Shown here piece by piece: positions 7,500 to 18,994 of a stretch of DNA of 64,000 nucleotides. A program made the position numbers and the translations under genes. Numbering within the stretch: the stretch's first letter is position 1; each line of letters begins with the position of its first letter. The notes under the pieces are model-generated. The model searched no databases and was not told the origin of the DNA. It saw only the letters and a list, made by a program, of their open reading frames with translations. Where the stretch lies: assembly GCA_903870545.1 (NCBI GenBank), contig CAIQDI010000010.1, forward strand, positions 50,285 through 114,284. The letters run 5' to 3'. This DNA is from an uncultured Pseudomonadota bacterium. Lineage in GTDB: Bacteria; Pseudomonadota; Gammaproteobacteria; Methylococcales; Methylomonadaceae.

Positions 7500-8849
7500 T
7501 TATTTACCAATACAAAAATTGGAAAAAATTTCGCCCAACAAATCATCGGACGTAAATTCACCGGTAATTTCTGACAAACAGTGTTGCGCCTGCCGTAAAT
7601 CTTCAGCAACTAACTCACCTGCCAAAGCGTTTTGTAATTGTGAAAGAGCTTGTTCGACAAATTCGTGACCTGCATTCAGGGCTTCTAAATGCCGCCGCCG
7701 GGCGATAAATACGTTTTCAACGCTGGCATTAAATCCGACACTTTGCTTTAAATGCGTGGTCAATAATTCCAAACCTGCGCCGGTTTTAATCGACACATAA
7801 ATTGCGATTCCGTTCGTGGTAGATTCGATTGCGGGCAAACGTGTCAATAAATCGATTTTGTTATAAACTCGAATGACTTCCACATTCGCAGGCAGCGTGG
7901 CTAGCAATGCCGCTGTTTCAATTTCTGATTCACGCACGTCAATCAGCAACAAAATTTTATCCGCTTTCACCATTTCAGCACGAGCGCGGCGAATACCTTC
8001 TTGTTCCACGACATTGTCCGAATCACGCAAACCAGCGGTATCAATGATGTGCAGTGGCATTCCGTCTAATTGAATCCGTTCACGCAATACGTCACGGGTT
8101 GTTCCTGCAATTTCAGTGACAATCGCGGCATCATGTCCCGCTAGAAAATTAAGCAAACTTGATTTGCCTGCATTTGGCTTACCTGCCAAAACGATGGTCA
8201 TGCCATCGCGCAATAATCGCCCTTGTTGTGCGGTTGTTTGAATTTGCTCAATCCGTGTCAACAAGGCTTTCAATCGTCGTTCAATTAACCCGTCACTTAA
8301 AAAATCAATTTCTTCGTCCACAAAATCAATCGCTGCTTCAACATAAACACGCAAAGCGATTAACTCTTTAACGAGCGACTGAATTTGCTGTGAAAATACG
8401 CCCTGCATCGATTTTTGCGCGGAACGTACTGATTGTTCGGTGCTGCTACTAATTAAATCTGCGACGGCTTCCGCTTGTGCTAAATCGAGTTTGCTATTTA
8501 AAAACGCCCGTTCGGTGAATTCACCAGCTCTCGCCTGGATCGCACCTAATGCCAACACGCGCCTTAACAGCATATCCAAAACCACTGCACCGCCGTGACC
8601 TTGCAATTCTAAAATCGATTCGCCGGTGTAAGAATGGGGTGCTGGAAAATAAATGGCGATGCCAGAATCAATAATTTCACCGCTTTCATCAAGAAAAGGT
8701 GAATAAAGAGCAGTGCGAGGTGAAAGAGGTTTTGAAAGTAATTTTGAAGCGATGTCTAAAACAAGCGTTCCAGAAATCCGAATAATGCCAACACCGCCAT
8801 TTCCTGACGGTGTCGCAATTGCTGCGATAGTGTCTGTGTGATTTAACAC
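7500..8849 (-). CDS. mnmE: tRNA uridine-5-carboxymethylaminomethyl modification GTPase MnmE
   Basis: This 449-aa protein has the full MnmE layout: an N-terminal formyl-THF-binding domain (MLNHTDTIAAIATPSGNGG), a helical domain, and an inserted G domain with P-loop 'GKPNAGKSSLLN' near residue 225 and 'DTAGLR' near 270. It ends with the essential terminal motif 'FCIGK'. With MnmG it modifies the wobble uridine of several tRNAs. It begins 1 bp after the yidC stop and is part of the rpmH-rnpA-yidD-yidC-mnmE operon, here extended by the bufBC pair. Confidence 0.97.
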   Translation of the reverse strand: MLNHTDTIAAIATPSGNGGVGIIRISGTLVLDIASKLLSKPLSPRTALYSPFLDESGEIIDSGIAIYFPAPHSYTGESILELQGHGGAVVLDMLLRRVLALGAIQARAGEFTERAFLNSKLDLAQAEAVADLISSSTEQSVRSAQKSMQGVFSQQIQSLVKELIALRVYVEAAIDFVDEEIDFLSDGLIERRLKALLTRIEQIQTTAQQGRLLRDGMTIVLAGKPNAGKSSLLNFLAGHDAAIVTEIAGTTRDVLRERIQLDGMPLHIIDTAGLRDSDNVVEQEGIRRARAEMVKADKILLLIDVRESEIETAALLATLPANVEVIRVYNKIDLLTRLPAIESTTNGIAIYVSIKTGAGLELLTTHLKQSVGFNASVENVFIARRRHLEALNAGHEFVEQALSQLQNALAGELVAEDLRQAQHCLSEITGEFTSDDLLGEIFSNFCIGK

Positions 8850-8850
8850 A

Positions 8851-10545
8851 TTACTTCGGATTTTCGATTTGTCGTGTAATGTAAGTCTGTTGCAGAATCG
8901 ACAAGGTATTATTGATTACCCAATACAACACCAAACCCGCTGGGAAAAACAGAAAAAATACCGTGAAAATAATCGGAAACATTTTCATCACTTTTGCCTG
9001 TATTGGATCAATTGGCGCAGGATTCAAACTTTGCTGAATTTTCATGCTGATGCCCATAATTACGGGCAACACAAAGAACGGGTCTTGAATCGACAAATCT
9101 TGAATCCACAACATAAACGGAGCTTGACGGAATTCAACCGTTTCACTTAACACCCAATACAACGCCATAAACACAGGAATTTGAATCAAAATCGGCAAAC
9201 AACCGCCTAACGGATTCACTTTTTCTTTCCGATACATTGCCATCATTTCAGTATTGAAACGAGGACGATCATCCTTAAAGCGTTCCTGCATTTCTTTTAG
9301 ACGTGGCTGAATTTTACGCATTTTCGCCATCGATTTAAAACTAGCGTGTGATAACGGAAAGAACAACAATTTAATCACGAACGTTACGCCAATAATGGAC
9401 AAACCCCAGTTACCAACCAAATTATGAATTTGATTAAGTAGCCAGTAAATCGGCTTACCAATAAAGGTCAACACACTGTAATCAACCGTTAATTCCAAAC
9501 CTGCCGCGACTTTTTCCATCAACGGCTGAATTTTAGGGCCAGCAAATAGCTGTGCGGTAAATTTCGCTTCAGCATTGGTTTCAATCGTTACAGCGGGAGA
9601 ATAAGTGCCGATAACATATTGACCCAATTTTAATTCTTTACTGTAAAAATGATTTTCTTGATCCGCTGGTGGAACCCACGCGGAGGCGAAATAATGTTGA
9701 ATCATGGCTGTCCAACCGCCTAGACTCACGACTTCCAGATTTTCGTCGTGCATATCATCGAAATCAACTTTTTGATACTTTTTAGCTTCGGTATAAATCA
9801 CACCGCCATCGTAGGCACGCATACCGCTAGTCAGCATTCCGCCTTTACTTTCTGTGTTAGGCGTTTTCAATAATTGACTATACTGGCGACCGTTCCACGC
9901 TTTCGTGGAATTGTTTTTAACCGTTTGCGCTAAATCAATTTCATAACTACCGCGATTAAACGTAAATGTTTTCGTGACTTGTAAGCCATCGCTACTCGTC
10001 CACGTTAATGGCACCGTTAAACTATCTTGACCGGCTGCCAAGGTATATTTTTCTTTGGGTGCTGCAAAAATACTGTGATGATTAGCCGCTTCAACTGAAT
10101 TTGCACTTGTAATCAAACCGCTTTGTGCCACAAATAATTTGTCCACTTGTCCGTTAAATATCCGCACAGGCGTTTTATTTACTTCAGGAATCGTAAAACC
10201 AAACATGTCGCGTAGTTTATTAACGGTTGTATTTTCTTGTTCAACTGGATAGGCAAGCAAATCTAGGTTTTGAACCGTGCCGCCTTCAGTGTTGATTTCC
10301 AACGCTAATACATCAGTAGTAATTTTAATAACTTTAATCACTGATCCCACAGTGTTTACCGCAATGGATGCGGTAGTTTGAACCTGTGAAGGAGCATTAG
10401 TTGCTGGCAAATCATCTTTTGTATTCACACTCGCCACAGCGGCTTCAATTGCGGGCTTCGGTGCGTAATCTGCCTGCCACGCCTGCTGCAACATAAACAC
10501 GAGCATCGCAAAAGTAACGATGAGTATAAATCTTATATTATCCAT
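8851..10545 (-). CDS. yidC: Membrane protein insertase YidC
   Basis: This 564-aa protein has a first transmembrane helix (residues about 5-23), a long periplasmic beta-sandwich domain typical of Gram-negative YidC, and the conserved insertase core from about residue 355 (starting 'VGNWGLSIIGVTFVIKLL'). The core includes the cytoplasmic hairpin (KMRKIQPRLKEMQERF) and 'PLGGCLPILIQIPVFMALYW'. It inserts and folds inner-membrane proteins with or without SecYEG. It follows yidD by 2 bp. Confidence 0.97.
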   Translation of the reverse strand: MDNIRFILIVTFAMLVFMLQQAWQADYAPKPAIEAAVASVNTKDDLPATNAPSQVQTTASIAVNTVGSVIKVIKITTDVLALEINTEGGTVQNLDLLAYPVEQENTTVNKLRDMFGFTIPEVNKTPVRIFNGQVDKLFVAQSGLITSANSVEAANHHSIFAAPKEKYTLAAGQDSLTVPLTWTSSDGLQVTKTFTFNRGSYEIDLAQTVKNNSTKAWNGRQYSQLLKTPNTESKGGMLTSGMRAYDGGVIYTEAKKYQKVDFDDMHDENLEVVSLGGWTAMIQHYFASAWVPPADQENHFYSKELKLGQYVIGTYSPAVTIETNAEAKFTAQLFAGPKIQPLMEKVAAGLELTVDYSVLTFIGKPIYWLLNQIHNLVGNWGLSIIGVTFVIKLLFFPLSHASFKSMAKMRKIQPRLKEMQERFKDDRPRFNTEMMAMYRKEKVNPLGGCLPILIQIPVFMALYWVLSETVEFRQAPFMLWIQDLSIQDPFFVLPVIMGISMKIQQSLNPAPIDPIQAKVMKMFPIIFTVFFLFFPAGLVLYWVINNTLSILQQTYITRQIENPK

Positions 10546-10547
10546 TC

Positions 10548-10772
10548 TTAAATTACCGATTTTTCTGGAACAGGATCAATACCGCCTTCATGAAAGGGGT
10601 GGCATTTCGCCAGTCTTTTGAGTGTAAGATACGACCCCGTAACGCTTCCGTGTCGTTCGACGGCTTCTAAAGCGTAACTAGAGCAACTAGGGTAAAAACG
10701 GCACACATTCCCGAGCGCGGGGCTGATAAAATATCTATAAAATTTTATGAGTGTGGTAAGTATGAATTGCAT
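10548..10772 (-). CDS. yidD: Membrane protein insertion efficiency factor YidD
   Basis: This 74-aa protein carries the family signature '[19 protein letters not shown]', with conserved Cys and an amphipathic N-terminus ([15 protein letters not shown]). It overlaps the rnpA 3' end by 28 bp and precedes yidC, its standard place. It assists YidC/Sec-dependent insertion at the inner membrane. Confidence 0.95.
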   Translation of the reverse strand: MQFILTTLIKFYRYFISPALGNVCRFYPSCSSYALEAVERHGSVTGSYLTLKRLAKCHPFHEGGIDPVPEKSVI

Positions 10773-11122
10773 CGGTTAACCAGTCTAAGCCAATGTTTTT
10801 CCAGTGACTTTTGTAGTAAGAAAGGAGCCGCATCTAATGCTTCTCTGCGTGCCAAAACAACAATGTCGATGTTAATTATCGTGTGGCGATATCGCCGAAA
10901 ATTGTCACGAACAATGCGTTTAATGCGATTGCGGTGTACCGCTTTCCTTATATTTTTTTTAGCAACCACTAATCCGAGTCTTGGGTAGTCAAAGTCATTT
11001 TGAACCGCTAGTAACGTGAAATAAGTATCACTAGACTTCGTCGGATTAGTAAAAACTTTTTTGTAATCAGCCGGCGTTTTCAGCCGAATTTTTTGCGGAA
11101 AACTAAAGTCTATTTTGGTCAC
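10745..11122 (-). CDS. rnpA: Ribonuclease P protein component
   Basis: This 125-aa protein has the RNR signature ([15 protein letters not shown]) and the upstream '[15 protein letters not shown]' segment of RnpA. It binds the RNase P RNA to mature tRNA 5' ends. It lies 13 bp after the rpmH stop. The C-terminal region '[11 protein letters not shown]' is slightly longer than in E. coli. Confidence 0.95.
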   Translation of the reverse strand: MTKIDFSFPQKIRLKTPADYKKVFTNPTKSSDTYFTLLAVQNDFDYPRLGLVVAKKNIRKAVHRNRIKRIVRDNFRRYRHTIINIDIVVLARREALDAAPFLLQKSLEKHWLRLVNRCNSYLPHS

Positions 11123-11135
11123 AAAAATCAGTCGT

Positions 11136-11276
11136 TTAACCGCTTGTAGTTAATTTTGCGCGACCTTTTGCACGACGGGCATTAACTACTTTGCGACCGT
11201 TGCGTGTCGCCATTCTGGCGCGAAAACCATGTGTTCTAGCACGTTTGATTTTACTGGGTTGGTAAGTTCTTTTCAT
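11136..11276 (-). CDS. rpmH: 50S ribosomal protein L34
   Basis: This 46-aa basic protein reads [20 protein letters not shown] and ends KLTTSG, matching L34 along its length. It is the first gene of the minus-strand oriC operon, facing dnaA. Its leader has no clear Shine-Dalgarno (TATAACTCCA before ATG). Confidence 0.97.
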   Translation of the reverse strand: MKRTYQPSKIKRARTHGFRARMATRNGRKVVNARRAKGRAKLTTSG

Positions 11277-11454
11277 TGGAGTTATAACCTAATTGAAGTT
11301 AACAAAAACGGATAAAATAGTTCGCGGATGATAGAATAAAGCCCTAGCCGTGTCAATTATGCTGTCGCGTATTGGTTTTTGGTCACATTATTTTTAATCG
11401 TTGTATCATCGTCTATTTTTTGTGCCTCGCACACCTACTTTTTCTGAAATTTTA

Positions 11455-12777
11455 ATGAGTTCACTCTGGAATATCTGTCTTTCTAAACTCGAAAACGAAG
11501 TGCCTAGCACTGATTTCAATACTTGGATACGTCCACTTCAAGCTATCGAAACTGACGCGCAATTACATCTATTTGCACCCAATCGTTTTGTTTTGGAATG
11601 GATAAAAAAACACCACGTCGTCCAAATAAACGAAGCCGTTACGGAATTTTCTAATGGAAAATTGACCCTCGTTTTAGACGTAGGCTCTAATCGGCACGCC
11701 TTGCCGTCTGTGATTTCAAATACGCCAATTGAAACGAAAGCGACACCACAAAATTTTCAAAGTTTTTTAAATAAAAATTTTACCTTTGACAATTTTATTG
11801 AAGGTAAATCGAATCAATTTGCCCGCGCTGCTGCGCTGCAAGTCGCCGAAAATAGTGGAAAATCCTATAATCCGCTGCTGATTTATGGCAGTTCTGGTTT
11901 AGGTAAAACGCATATTATGCACGCAGTAGGTAACGCTATTTTGGCAAAAAACCCTGAAGCAAAAATTGTGTATTTGCATTCAGAACGCTTTGTGCAGGAT
12001 ATGGTGAAAGCCTTGCAACAAAACGCTATTCACTCATTTAAGACGTTTTATCGCGCTGTAGACGTGTTACTAATTGACGATATTCAGTTTTTTGCTGGCA
12101 AAGATCGATCACAAGAAGAGTTTTTTCATACGTTCAACAGTCTTATTGATCGCAAACACCAAATTGTGTTGACGTGCGATAAATATCCAAAAGAAATTAC
12201 TGGGCTTGAAGAGCGTTTAAAATCACGGTTTAGCTGTGGTTTGCCGGTGTCAATTGAACCACCAGATATGGAAACTCGCGCGGCAATTCTGATGAAAAAA
12301 GCGGCACTCGCACAGATTATTTTACCTGATGATGTTGCATTTTTTATTGCCAAACGAATGCCGTTTAATGTCCGCGACCTAGAGGGTGCATTGCGGCGTT
12401 TGATTGCTAATGCAGAATTTACTGGCGAAGTGATTACGCTCGATTTTACTAAAAACGTATTACAAGATCTCGTTGTTTTACAAGATAAATTAGTCAGCTT
12501 GGAGAGCATTCAACGCACTGTTGCGGCATATTTTAATTTACGATTAGATGATTTATTGGCGACCAATAAATTGAAAACGGTGGCACGCCCACGACAAATT
12601 GCCATGAGTTTAGCGCGAGAACTGACTGCACACAGTTTTCCTGAAATTGGCGTTAGATTCGGTGGACGAACTCACACAACTGTGATGAGCGCGTGTAAAA
12701 AAATCGATGAATTGAAGAAAATAGACCTCAAATTATCGGACGATTACGTCAATTTAGTTCGCATTTTATCGTCATAA
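11455..12777 (+). CDS. dnaA: Chromosomal replication initiator DnaA
   Basis: This is a 440-aa protein. The start is taken at MSSLWNICLSKLENEVPSTD, which fits DnaA domain I; the frame extends upstream to a TTG at 11401 without family similarity. The AAA+ domain shows Walker A 'GSSGLGKTH' near residue 150 and Walker B 'LLIDDIQF'. The C-terminal domain IV has the box-binding helix-turn-helix 'ARELTAHSFPEIGVRFGGR'. The signature that normally reads GGRDHTTV reads GGRTHTTV here, with Thr about residue 406 in place of the nearly invariant Asp. The adjacent origin boxes also depart from the usual sequence, and the two changes may be linked. Confidence 0.97.
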   Translation: MSSLWNICLSKLENEVPSTDFNTWIRPLQAIETDAQLHLFAPNRFVLEWIKKHHVVQINEAVTEFSNGKLTLVLDVGSNRHALPSVISNTPIETKATPQNFQSFLNKNFTFDNFIEGKSNQFARAAALQVAENSGKSYNPLLIYGSSGLGKTHIMHAVGNAILAKNPEAKIVYLHSERFVQDMVKALQQNAIHSFKTFYRAVDVLLIDDIQFFAGKDRSQEEFFHTFNSLIDRKHQIVLTCDKYPKEITGLEERLKSRFSCGLPVSIEPPDMETRAAILMKKAALAQIILPDDVAFFIAKRMPFNVRDLEGALRRLIANAEFTGEVITLDFTKNVLQDLVVLQDKLVSLESIQRTVAAYFNLRLDDLLATNKLKTVARPRQIAMSLARELTAHSFPEIGVRFGGRTHTTVMSACKKIDELKKIDLKLSDDYVNLVRILSS

Positions 12778-12951
12778 ATGGCACAAATTTGAGCTTAAAA
12801 TCGCAAAAATTTGTAGTAAAAATACCCAAAATGCAACAAAATTCGACCCGTTACACTTTTTTTATTTAAATCAATTAGTTAATTTTTTAGTCGATTTTCA
12901 ATTTTTTCATAACTAATTGAAATCGAACGTTAATATCATTCACACACAGCC

Positions 12952-13215
12952 TGTGCATAACCCTGTGCATAACTTCGTGTTTTCTGTGCATAACCCTGTG
13001 CATAACTTTTTTTTTTGAATTTTTTTGAAAAAGTTATGCACAGGGTTATGCACAGGGTTATACACAGGCCATGTTATTGAAAAGGAACGCGAAAGAGGAG
13101 TTATGCACAGGTTTTGCCTTCCCTAATAATAAATAATAATTTATATCTATAAATATTATTTAATATTTAACTAAAATTTTTTTTGAATTTTTTTTTGAAT
13201 TTTTTGTCACTTTTT
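12952..13215. other. Replication origin oriC: eight DnaA boxes and AT-rich unwinding region
   Basis: The 454-bp gap between dnaA and dnaN is non-coding. Four boxes read TGTGCATAA (12952, 12964, 12985, 12997). Four lie on the opposite strand: TTATGCACA at 13034, 13046 and 13101, and TTATACACA at 13058. Boxes within each cluster repeat every 12 bp, and the pair 12984-13010 is the inverted complement of 13029-13056, making a large palindrome around a poly-T centre. From about 13121 to 13215 the sequence is almost pure A/T (AATAATAAATAATAATTTAT and T-tracts), a good duplex-unwinding element next to dnaN. The boxes differ from TTATCCACA at position 5. Confidence 0.9.
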
Positions 13216-13231
13216 TACGAGGAAAACCACC

Positions 13232-14332
13232 ATGAAATTTATCATTAACCGCGAAGCACTTTTGGGTTCTTTGCAACAAATCGTCAGCGTTATCGAAAAA
13301 CGTCAAACAATGCCGATTCTCTCAAACGTTTTGCTCGTCATCGATAACGAGCAACTGACCATGACCGGCACGGATTTGGAAGTTCAGCTTATCTCAAAAC
13401 TGGATTTACCCAACGCAACATCCGGTTCCATAACGGTTCCAGCGCGTAAGTTCTTGGATATTTGCCGTTTATTACCCGCCGGCTCTGAAATCAAATTCGA
13501 GCAAAACGACGACAAAGTCAAAATCACATCGAACCGCAGCCGCTTTTCGTTGAACTGTTTGCCAGCGGATAATTATCCTGAATTTGCAGAAGACGAACTT
13601 GAACATCAGTTCGTCATCAACGCTGGTCAGTTCAAACGCGCATTGGACAAAACCACGTTCTGCATGGCAAACCAAGACGTGCGTTATTACCTCAACGGCT
13701 TGTTGCTTCACATTTCCAACAGCAAACTTGAACTTGTCGCATCCGACGGACATCGTTTGTCGATTTACGAAGATCAGCTTGAAATTCCAACGGGCTTTGA
13801 AGAACGCATTATTTTGCCGCGCAAAGGCGTACTGGAACTTAGCAAACTCATCGACGACCACGAAACAGAATTGCGCGTTGAGTTTTCAAGCAGCAGCGTT
13901 CGCATTTACATCAAGCAATTGATTTTTTCTGCAAAATTAGTCGATTCGAAATATCCCGATTTCAGCAAAGTTTTTCAGCAAGGATTTTTAAGCCCGCTCG
14001 AAATTGAAAAAACCGTTTTGAAAACGGCATTAACTCGCGTGTCGATTTTGTCGAACGAAAAATTTAAAGGCGTGACGTTCGACATCGACACAGAGCGTTT
14101 GAAAATTAGCACGCACAATCCTGAACACGACGAAGCCGAAGAAGAACTCGCAATTATTTACGATGACGAGCCATTGTCGATTGCCTTTAACGCGCAGTAT
14201 TTATCCGAAGCCATTTCGAATTTAGACGGCGATACGGCAATGCTGACAATCGCTCAAGATTCGAGCAGTTGTTTCATTCATGAACCGAATGGCGAAAAAT
14301 ACAAATTTATCGTTATGGCAATGCGCCTGTAA
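13232..14332 (+). CDS. dnaN: DNA polymerase III sliding clamp beta subunit
   Basis: This 366-aa protein has the usual clamp length and begins MKFIINREALLGSLQQIVSV behind ACGAGGAAAACC. The three repeated clamp domains are visible, with 'LPARKGVLEL'-like and 'FIVMAMRL' ends; the C-terminal 'MRL' is typical of bacterial beta. It follows oriC. The expected recF is missing downstream, where gyrB comes next. Confidence 0.97.
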   Translation: MKFIINREALLGSLQQIVSVIEKRQTMPILSNVLLVIDNEQLTMTGTDLEVQLISKLDLPNATSGSITVPARKFLDICRLLPAGSEIKFEQNDDKVKITSNRSRFSLNCLPADNYPEFAEDELEHQFVINAGQFKRALDKTTFCMANQDVRYYLNGLLLHISNSKLELVASDGHRLSIYEDQLEIPTGFEERIILPRKGVLELSKLIDDHETELRVEFSSSSVRIYIKQLIFSAKLVDSKYPDFSKVFQQGFLSPLEIEKTVLKTALTRVSILSNEKFKGVTFDIDTERLKISTHNPEHDEAEEELAIIYDDEPLSIAFNAQYLSEAISNLDGDTAMLTIAQDSSSCFIHEPNGEKYKFIVMAMRL

Positions 14333-14365
14333 TCTCGATTTCAGGCTATAATGCGCCACCAAAAG

Positions 14366-14388
14366 CGAAGCTCAAATTTCGAGCTTCG
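14366..14388. terminator. Hairpin between dnaN and gyrB
   Basis: CGAAGCTC and GAGCTTCG form an 8-bp stem with a 7-nt loop, followed by GTGTTTT. It could be a weak terminator of dnaN. It lies 38 bp before gyrB, so it may partly separate the two. Confidence 0.45.
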
Positions 14389-14396
14389 TGTTTTAA

Positions 14397-16841
<2,445 letters not shown>

Positions 16842-16843
16842 TT

Positions 16844-17632
16844 ATGCTTAACTTTCCCGCCATTGACCCCGTCGCCGTTTCGATTGGAGCCGTAAAAATT
16901 CACTGGTACGGCATCATGTACTTGATTGGTTTTGCGGCGACGTATTTTTTAGGACAATATCGCGCCAAACAAGCGTGGTCAGCGATTAAACCCGAAGCGA
17001 TTGAAGATTTAGTGACTTATGGCGCGATGGGCGTGATTCTGGGCGGACGATTTGGCTACATTTTGTTTTATAACTTCAGCGCGTTTTTAGAAAATCCGCT
17101 GATTTTGTTTAAAATTTGGCAAGGCGGAATGTCTTTTCATGGCGGGATGTTGGGCGTATTTGTTGCGATGGCGTGGTTTGCAAAAAAACAAAATTGTTCG
17201 CTTTGGCAGCTCACAGATTTAATCGCGCCAATTGCGCCGATTGGTTTGGGCGCGGGACGAATTGGAAATTTTATCAATTCTGAACTTTGGGGAAGACCGA
17301 CGGACGTGCCGTGGGCAATGATTTTTCCAAATGGTGGCGATGTGGCACGTCATCCGTCACAACTTTACGAAGCGTTTTTAGAAGGCTTTGTGCTGTTTGT
17401 GATTGTTTGGCTTTATACCCAAAAACAACGTCCGACAATGGCAGCAACAGGTTTAGCCGTTGCCGGTTACGGCGTGTTTCGATTTATTGTTGAATTTTAT
17501 CGAGTTCCCGACGCGCATTTGGGTTATTTAGTTTTCGATTGGGTAACGATGGGACAAATTTTATCAACGCCAATGATTATCGTCGGTACAGGTTTGATGG
17601 TTTTTGCGTACAAGCGTGAGGCGAAATTATGA
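16844..17632 (+). CDS. lgt: Prolipoprotein diacylglyceryl transferase
   Basis: This 262-aa inner-membrane enzyme transfers diacylglycerol from phosphatidylglycerol to the lipobox Cys. Visible family motifs are 'HWYGIMYLIGF', 'GGMSFHGGMLGV' (essential His) and the signature 'GRIGNFINSELWGR'. Seven hydrophobic segments are apparent. Its stop overlaps the start of the next gene (ATGA), and lgt-thyA proximity is common in Gammaproteobacteria. Confidence 0.97.
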   Translation: MLNFPAIDPVAVSIGAVKIHWYGIMYLIGFAATYFLGQYRAKQAWSAIKPEAIEDLVTYGAMGVILGGRFGYILFYNFSAFLENPLILFKIWQGGMSFHGGMLGVFVAMAWFAKKQNCSLWQLTDLIAPIAPIGLGAGRIGNFINSELWGRPTDVPWAMIFPNGGDVARHPSQLYEAFLEGFVLFVIVWLYTQKQRPTMAATGLAVAGYGVFRFIVEFYRVPDAHLGYLVFDWVTMGQILSTPMIIVGTGLMVFAYKREAKL

Positions 17633-18150
17633 ACAAAAAAATGGCGAAATTTTTAGCGGTAATCGCACTGTTTTTGAGCATTAACGCTTTTGCTCAAACC
17701 AAAATTGCAATTTTAGATTTTGAATTAAAAGATTTAACGCTTGCACCTGGGATTCCGGCTGAAATTGAACGAACAGCAGCTGTGAAAGGAATGCTTGAAG
17801 ATGAATTAAAAAGCGCGGGTTATCAAATTATTCCCGTTCAATTAGACGCGCAACAATACGCAAATAGCGGTGTTGGTTATCTTTTTGATCACGATGATGT
17901 TGCAGCAGATTTAGCCCAAAAAGTCGGGGCGGATTACATTTTAGTTGGGCGTTTGCACAAACCGAGTTTTTTGTTCGCGTATTTGATGGGGCATTTGGTG
18001 AAAGCTGATAACGCCGCGTTGCTCGGTAATTTTATTGTTGAATCAAAAGGCGGCGATAAAAAATTAACTTTGAAAAGTGTTGAAACCTTGACAGTCAAAA
18101 TTGATCAAATTTTGGATAAGGCTTACACGCCGCCAGAACCTAAAAAATGA
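17629..18150 (+). CDS. Secreted DUF2380-like protein
   Basis: This 173-aa protein has a signal peptide ([20 protein letters not shown], cleavage near AFA-Q). The mature segment starts '[14 protein letters not shown]' and continues to '[19 protein letters not shown]' and '[17 protein letters not shown]', a pattern I associate with DUF2380. Function is unknown; the family is found in methylotrophs and other Proteobacteria. It overlaps both neighbours by ATGA junctions, so it is translated with lgt and thyA. Confidence 0.7.
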   Translation: MNKKMAKFLAVIALFLSINAFAQTKIAILDFELKDLTLAPGIPAEIERTAAVKGMLEDELKSAGYQIIPVQLDAQQYANSGVGYLFDHDDVAADLAQKVGADYILVGRLHKPSFLFAYLMGHLVKADNAALLGNFIVESKGGDKKLTLKSVETLTVKIDQILDKAYTPPEPKK

Positions 18151-18980
18151 AAAATTATCTCGAATTGTTAGAAAAATTACTCATCGAAGGCACGCCAAAA
18201 AACGACCGAACCGGAAGCGGCACGTTATCGATTTTTGGACATCAAATGCGTTTTAATTTGGCGGACGGTTTCCCGTTAATCACTACGAAAAAAGTACATT
18301 TGAAATCGATTATTCATGAATTACTTTGGTTTTTGAATGGCGACACGAATAACAATTCGCTTGAACAACACGGCGTGAAAATTTGGCGTGAATGGTGTGA
18401 CGAAAACGGTGAATTGGGTGCAATTTATGGCAAACAATGGCGTTCATGGGAAGTTAAAAATGGTGAAACGATTGACCAAATCGCAAACGTAATTGAACAA
18501 TTGAAAACCAATCCAAACAGCCGTAGAATCGTTGTGTCAGCTTGGAATGTTGCCGATTTGCCAGACGAAAAAATCAGTCCGCAAGAAAACGTCGCGCAAG
18601 GCAAAATGGCACTTGCGCCATGTCATGCTTTTTTTCAGTTTTACGTTGCGAATAACAAACTGTCTTGCCAACTTTATCAGCGCAGTTGCGACACGTTTAT
18701 TGGTTTGCCGTTCAACATCGCGAGTTATGCGTTGCTCACGATGTTGATTGCTCAACAATGTGATTTAGAATTGGGCGAATTTATTTGGACGGGCGGCGAT
18801 GTGCATTTGTATTTGAATCACCAAGAACAAGCCCAAATGCAGTTACAACGTGCGCCGCGTGCTTTGCCAACAATGAAAATTTCGCACAAACCGGCTTCGA
18901 TTTTTGATTATACTTATGATGATTTTAAATTAGTCGGCTACGATGCCGATACCCATATTTCTGCCCCGATTGCTATTTGA
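18147..18980 (+). CDS. thyA: Thymidylate synthase
   Basis: This 277-aa protein has ThyA motifs throughout: '[18 protein letters not shown]', 'WRSWE', the catalytic Cys in '[12 protein letters not shown]', '[19 protein letters not shown]' and '[10 protein letters not shown]'. It makes dTMP from dUMP with methylene-THF. It is slightly longer than E. coli ThyA because of an insertion around residues 140-155 ([15 protein letters not shown]). It is translationally coupled to the DUF2380 gene. Confidence 0.97.
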   Translation: MKNYLELLEKLLIEGTPKNDRTGSGTLSIFGHQMRFNLADGFPLITTKKVHLKSIIHELLWFLNGDTNNNSLEQHGVKIWREWCDENGELGAIYGKQWRSWEVKNGETIDQIANVIEQLKTNPNSRRIVVSAWNVADLPDEKISPQENVAQGKMALAPCHAFFQFYVANNKLSCQLYQRSCDTFIGLPFNIASYALLTMLIAQQCDLELGEFIWTGGDVHLYLNHQEQAQMQLQRAPRALPTMKISHKPASIFDYTYDDFKLVGYDADTHISAPIAI

Positions 18981-18994
18981 GAGATTTGCTTGAG

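Noticed and set aside
14347..14352. TATAAT as a gyrB promoter
   Set aside because: No -35 match exists at 15-19 bp, so it is reported only as a possibility.
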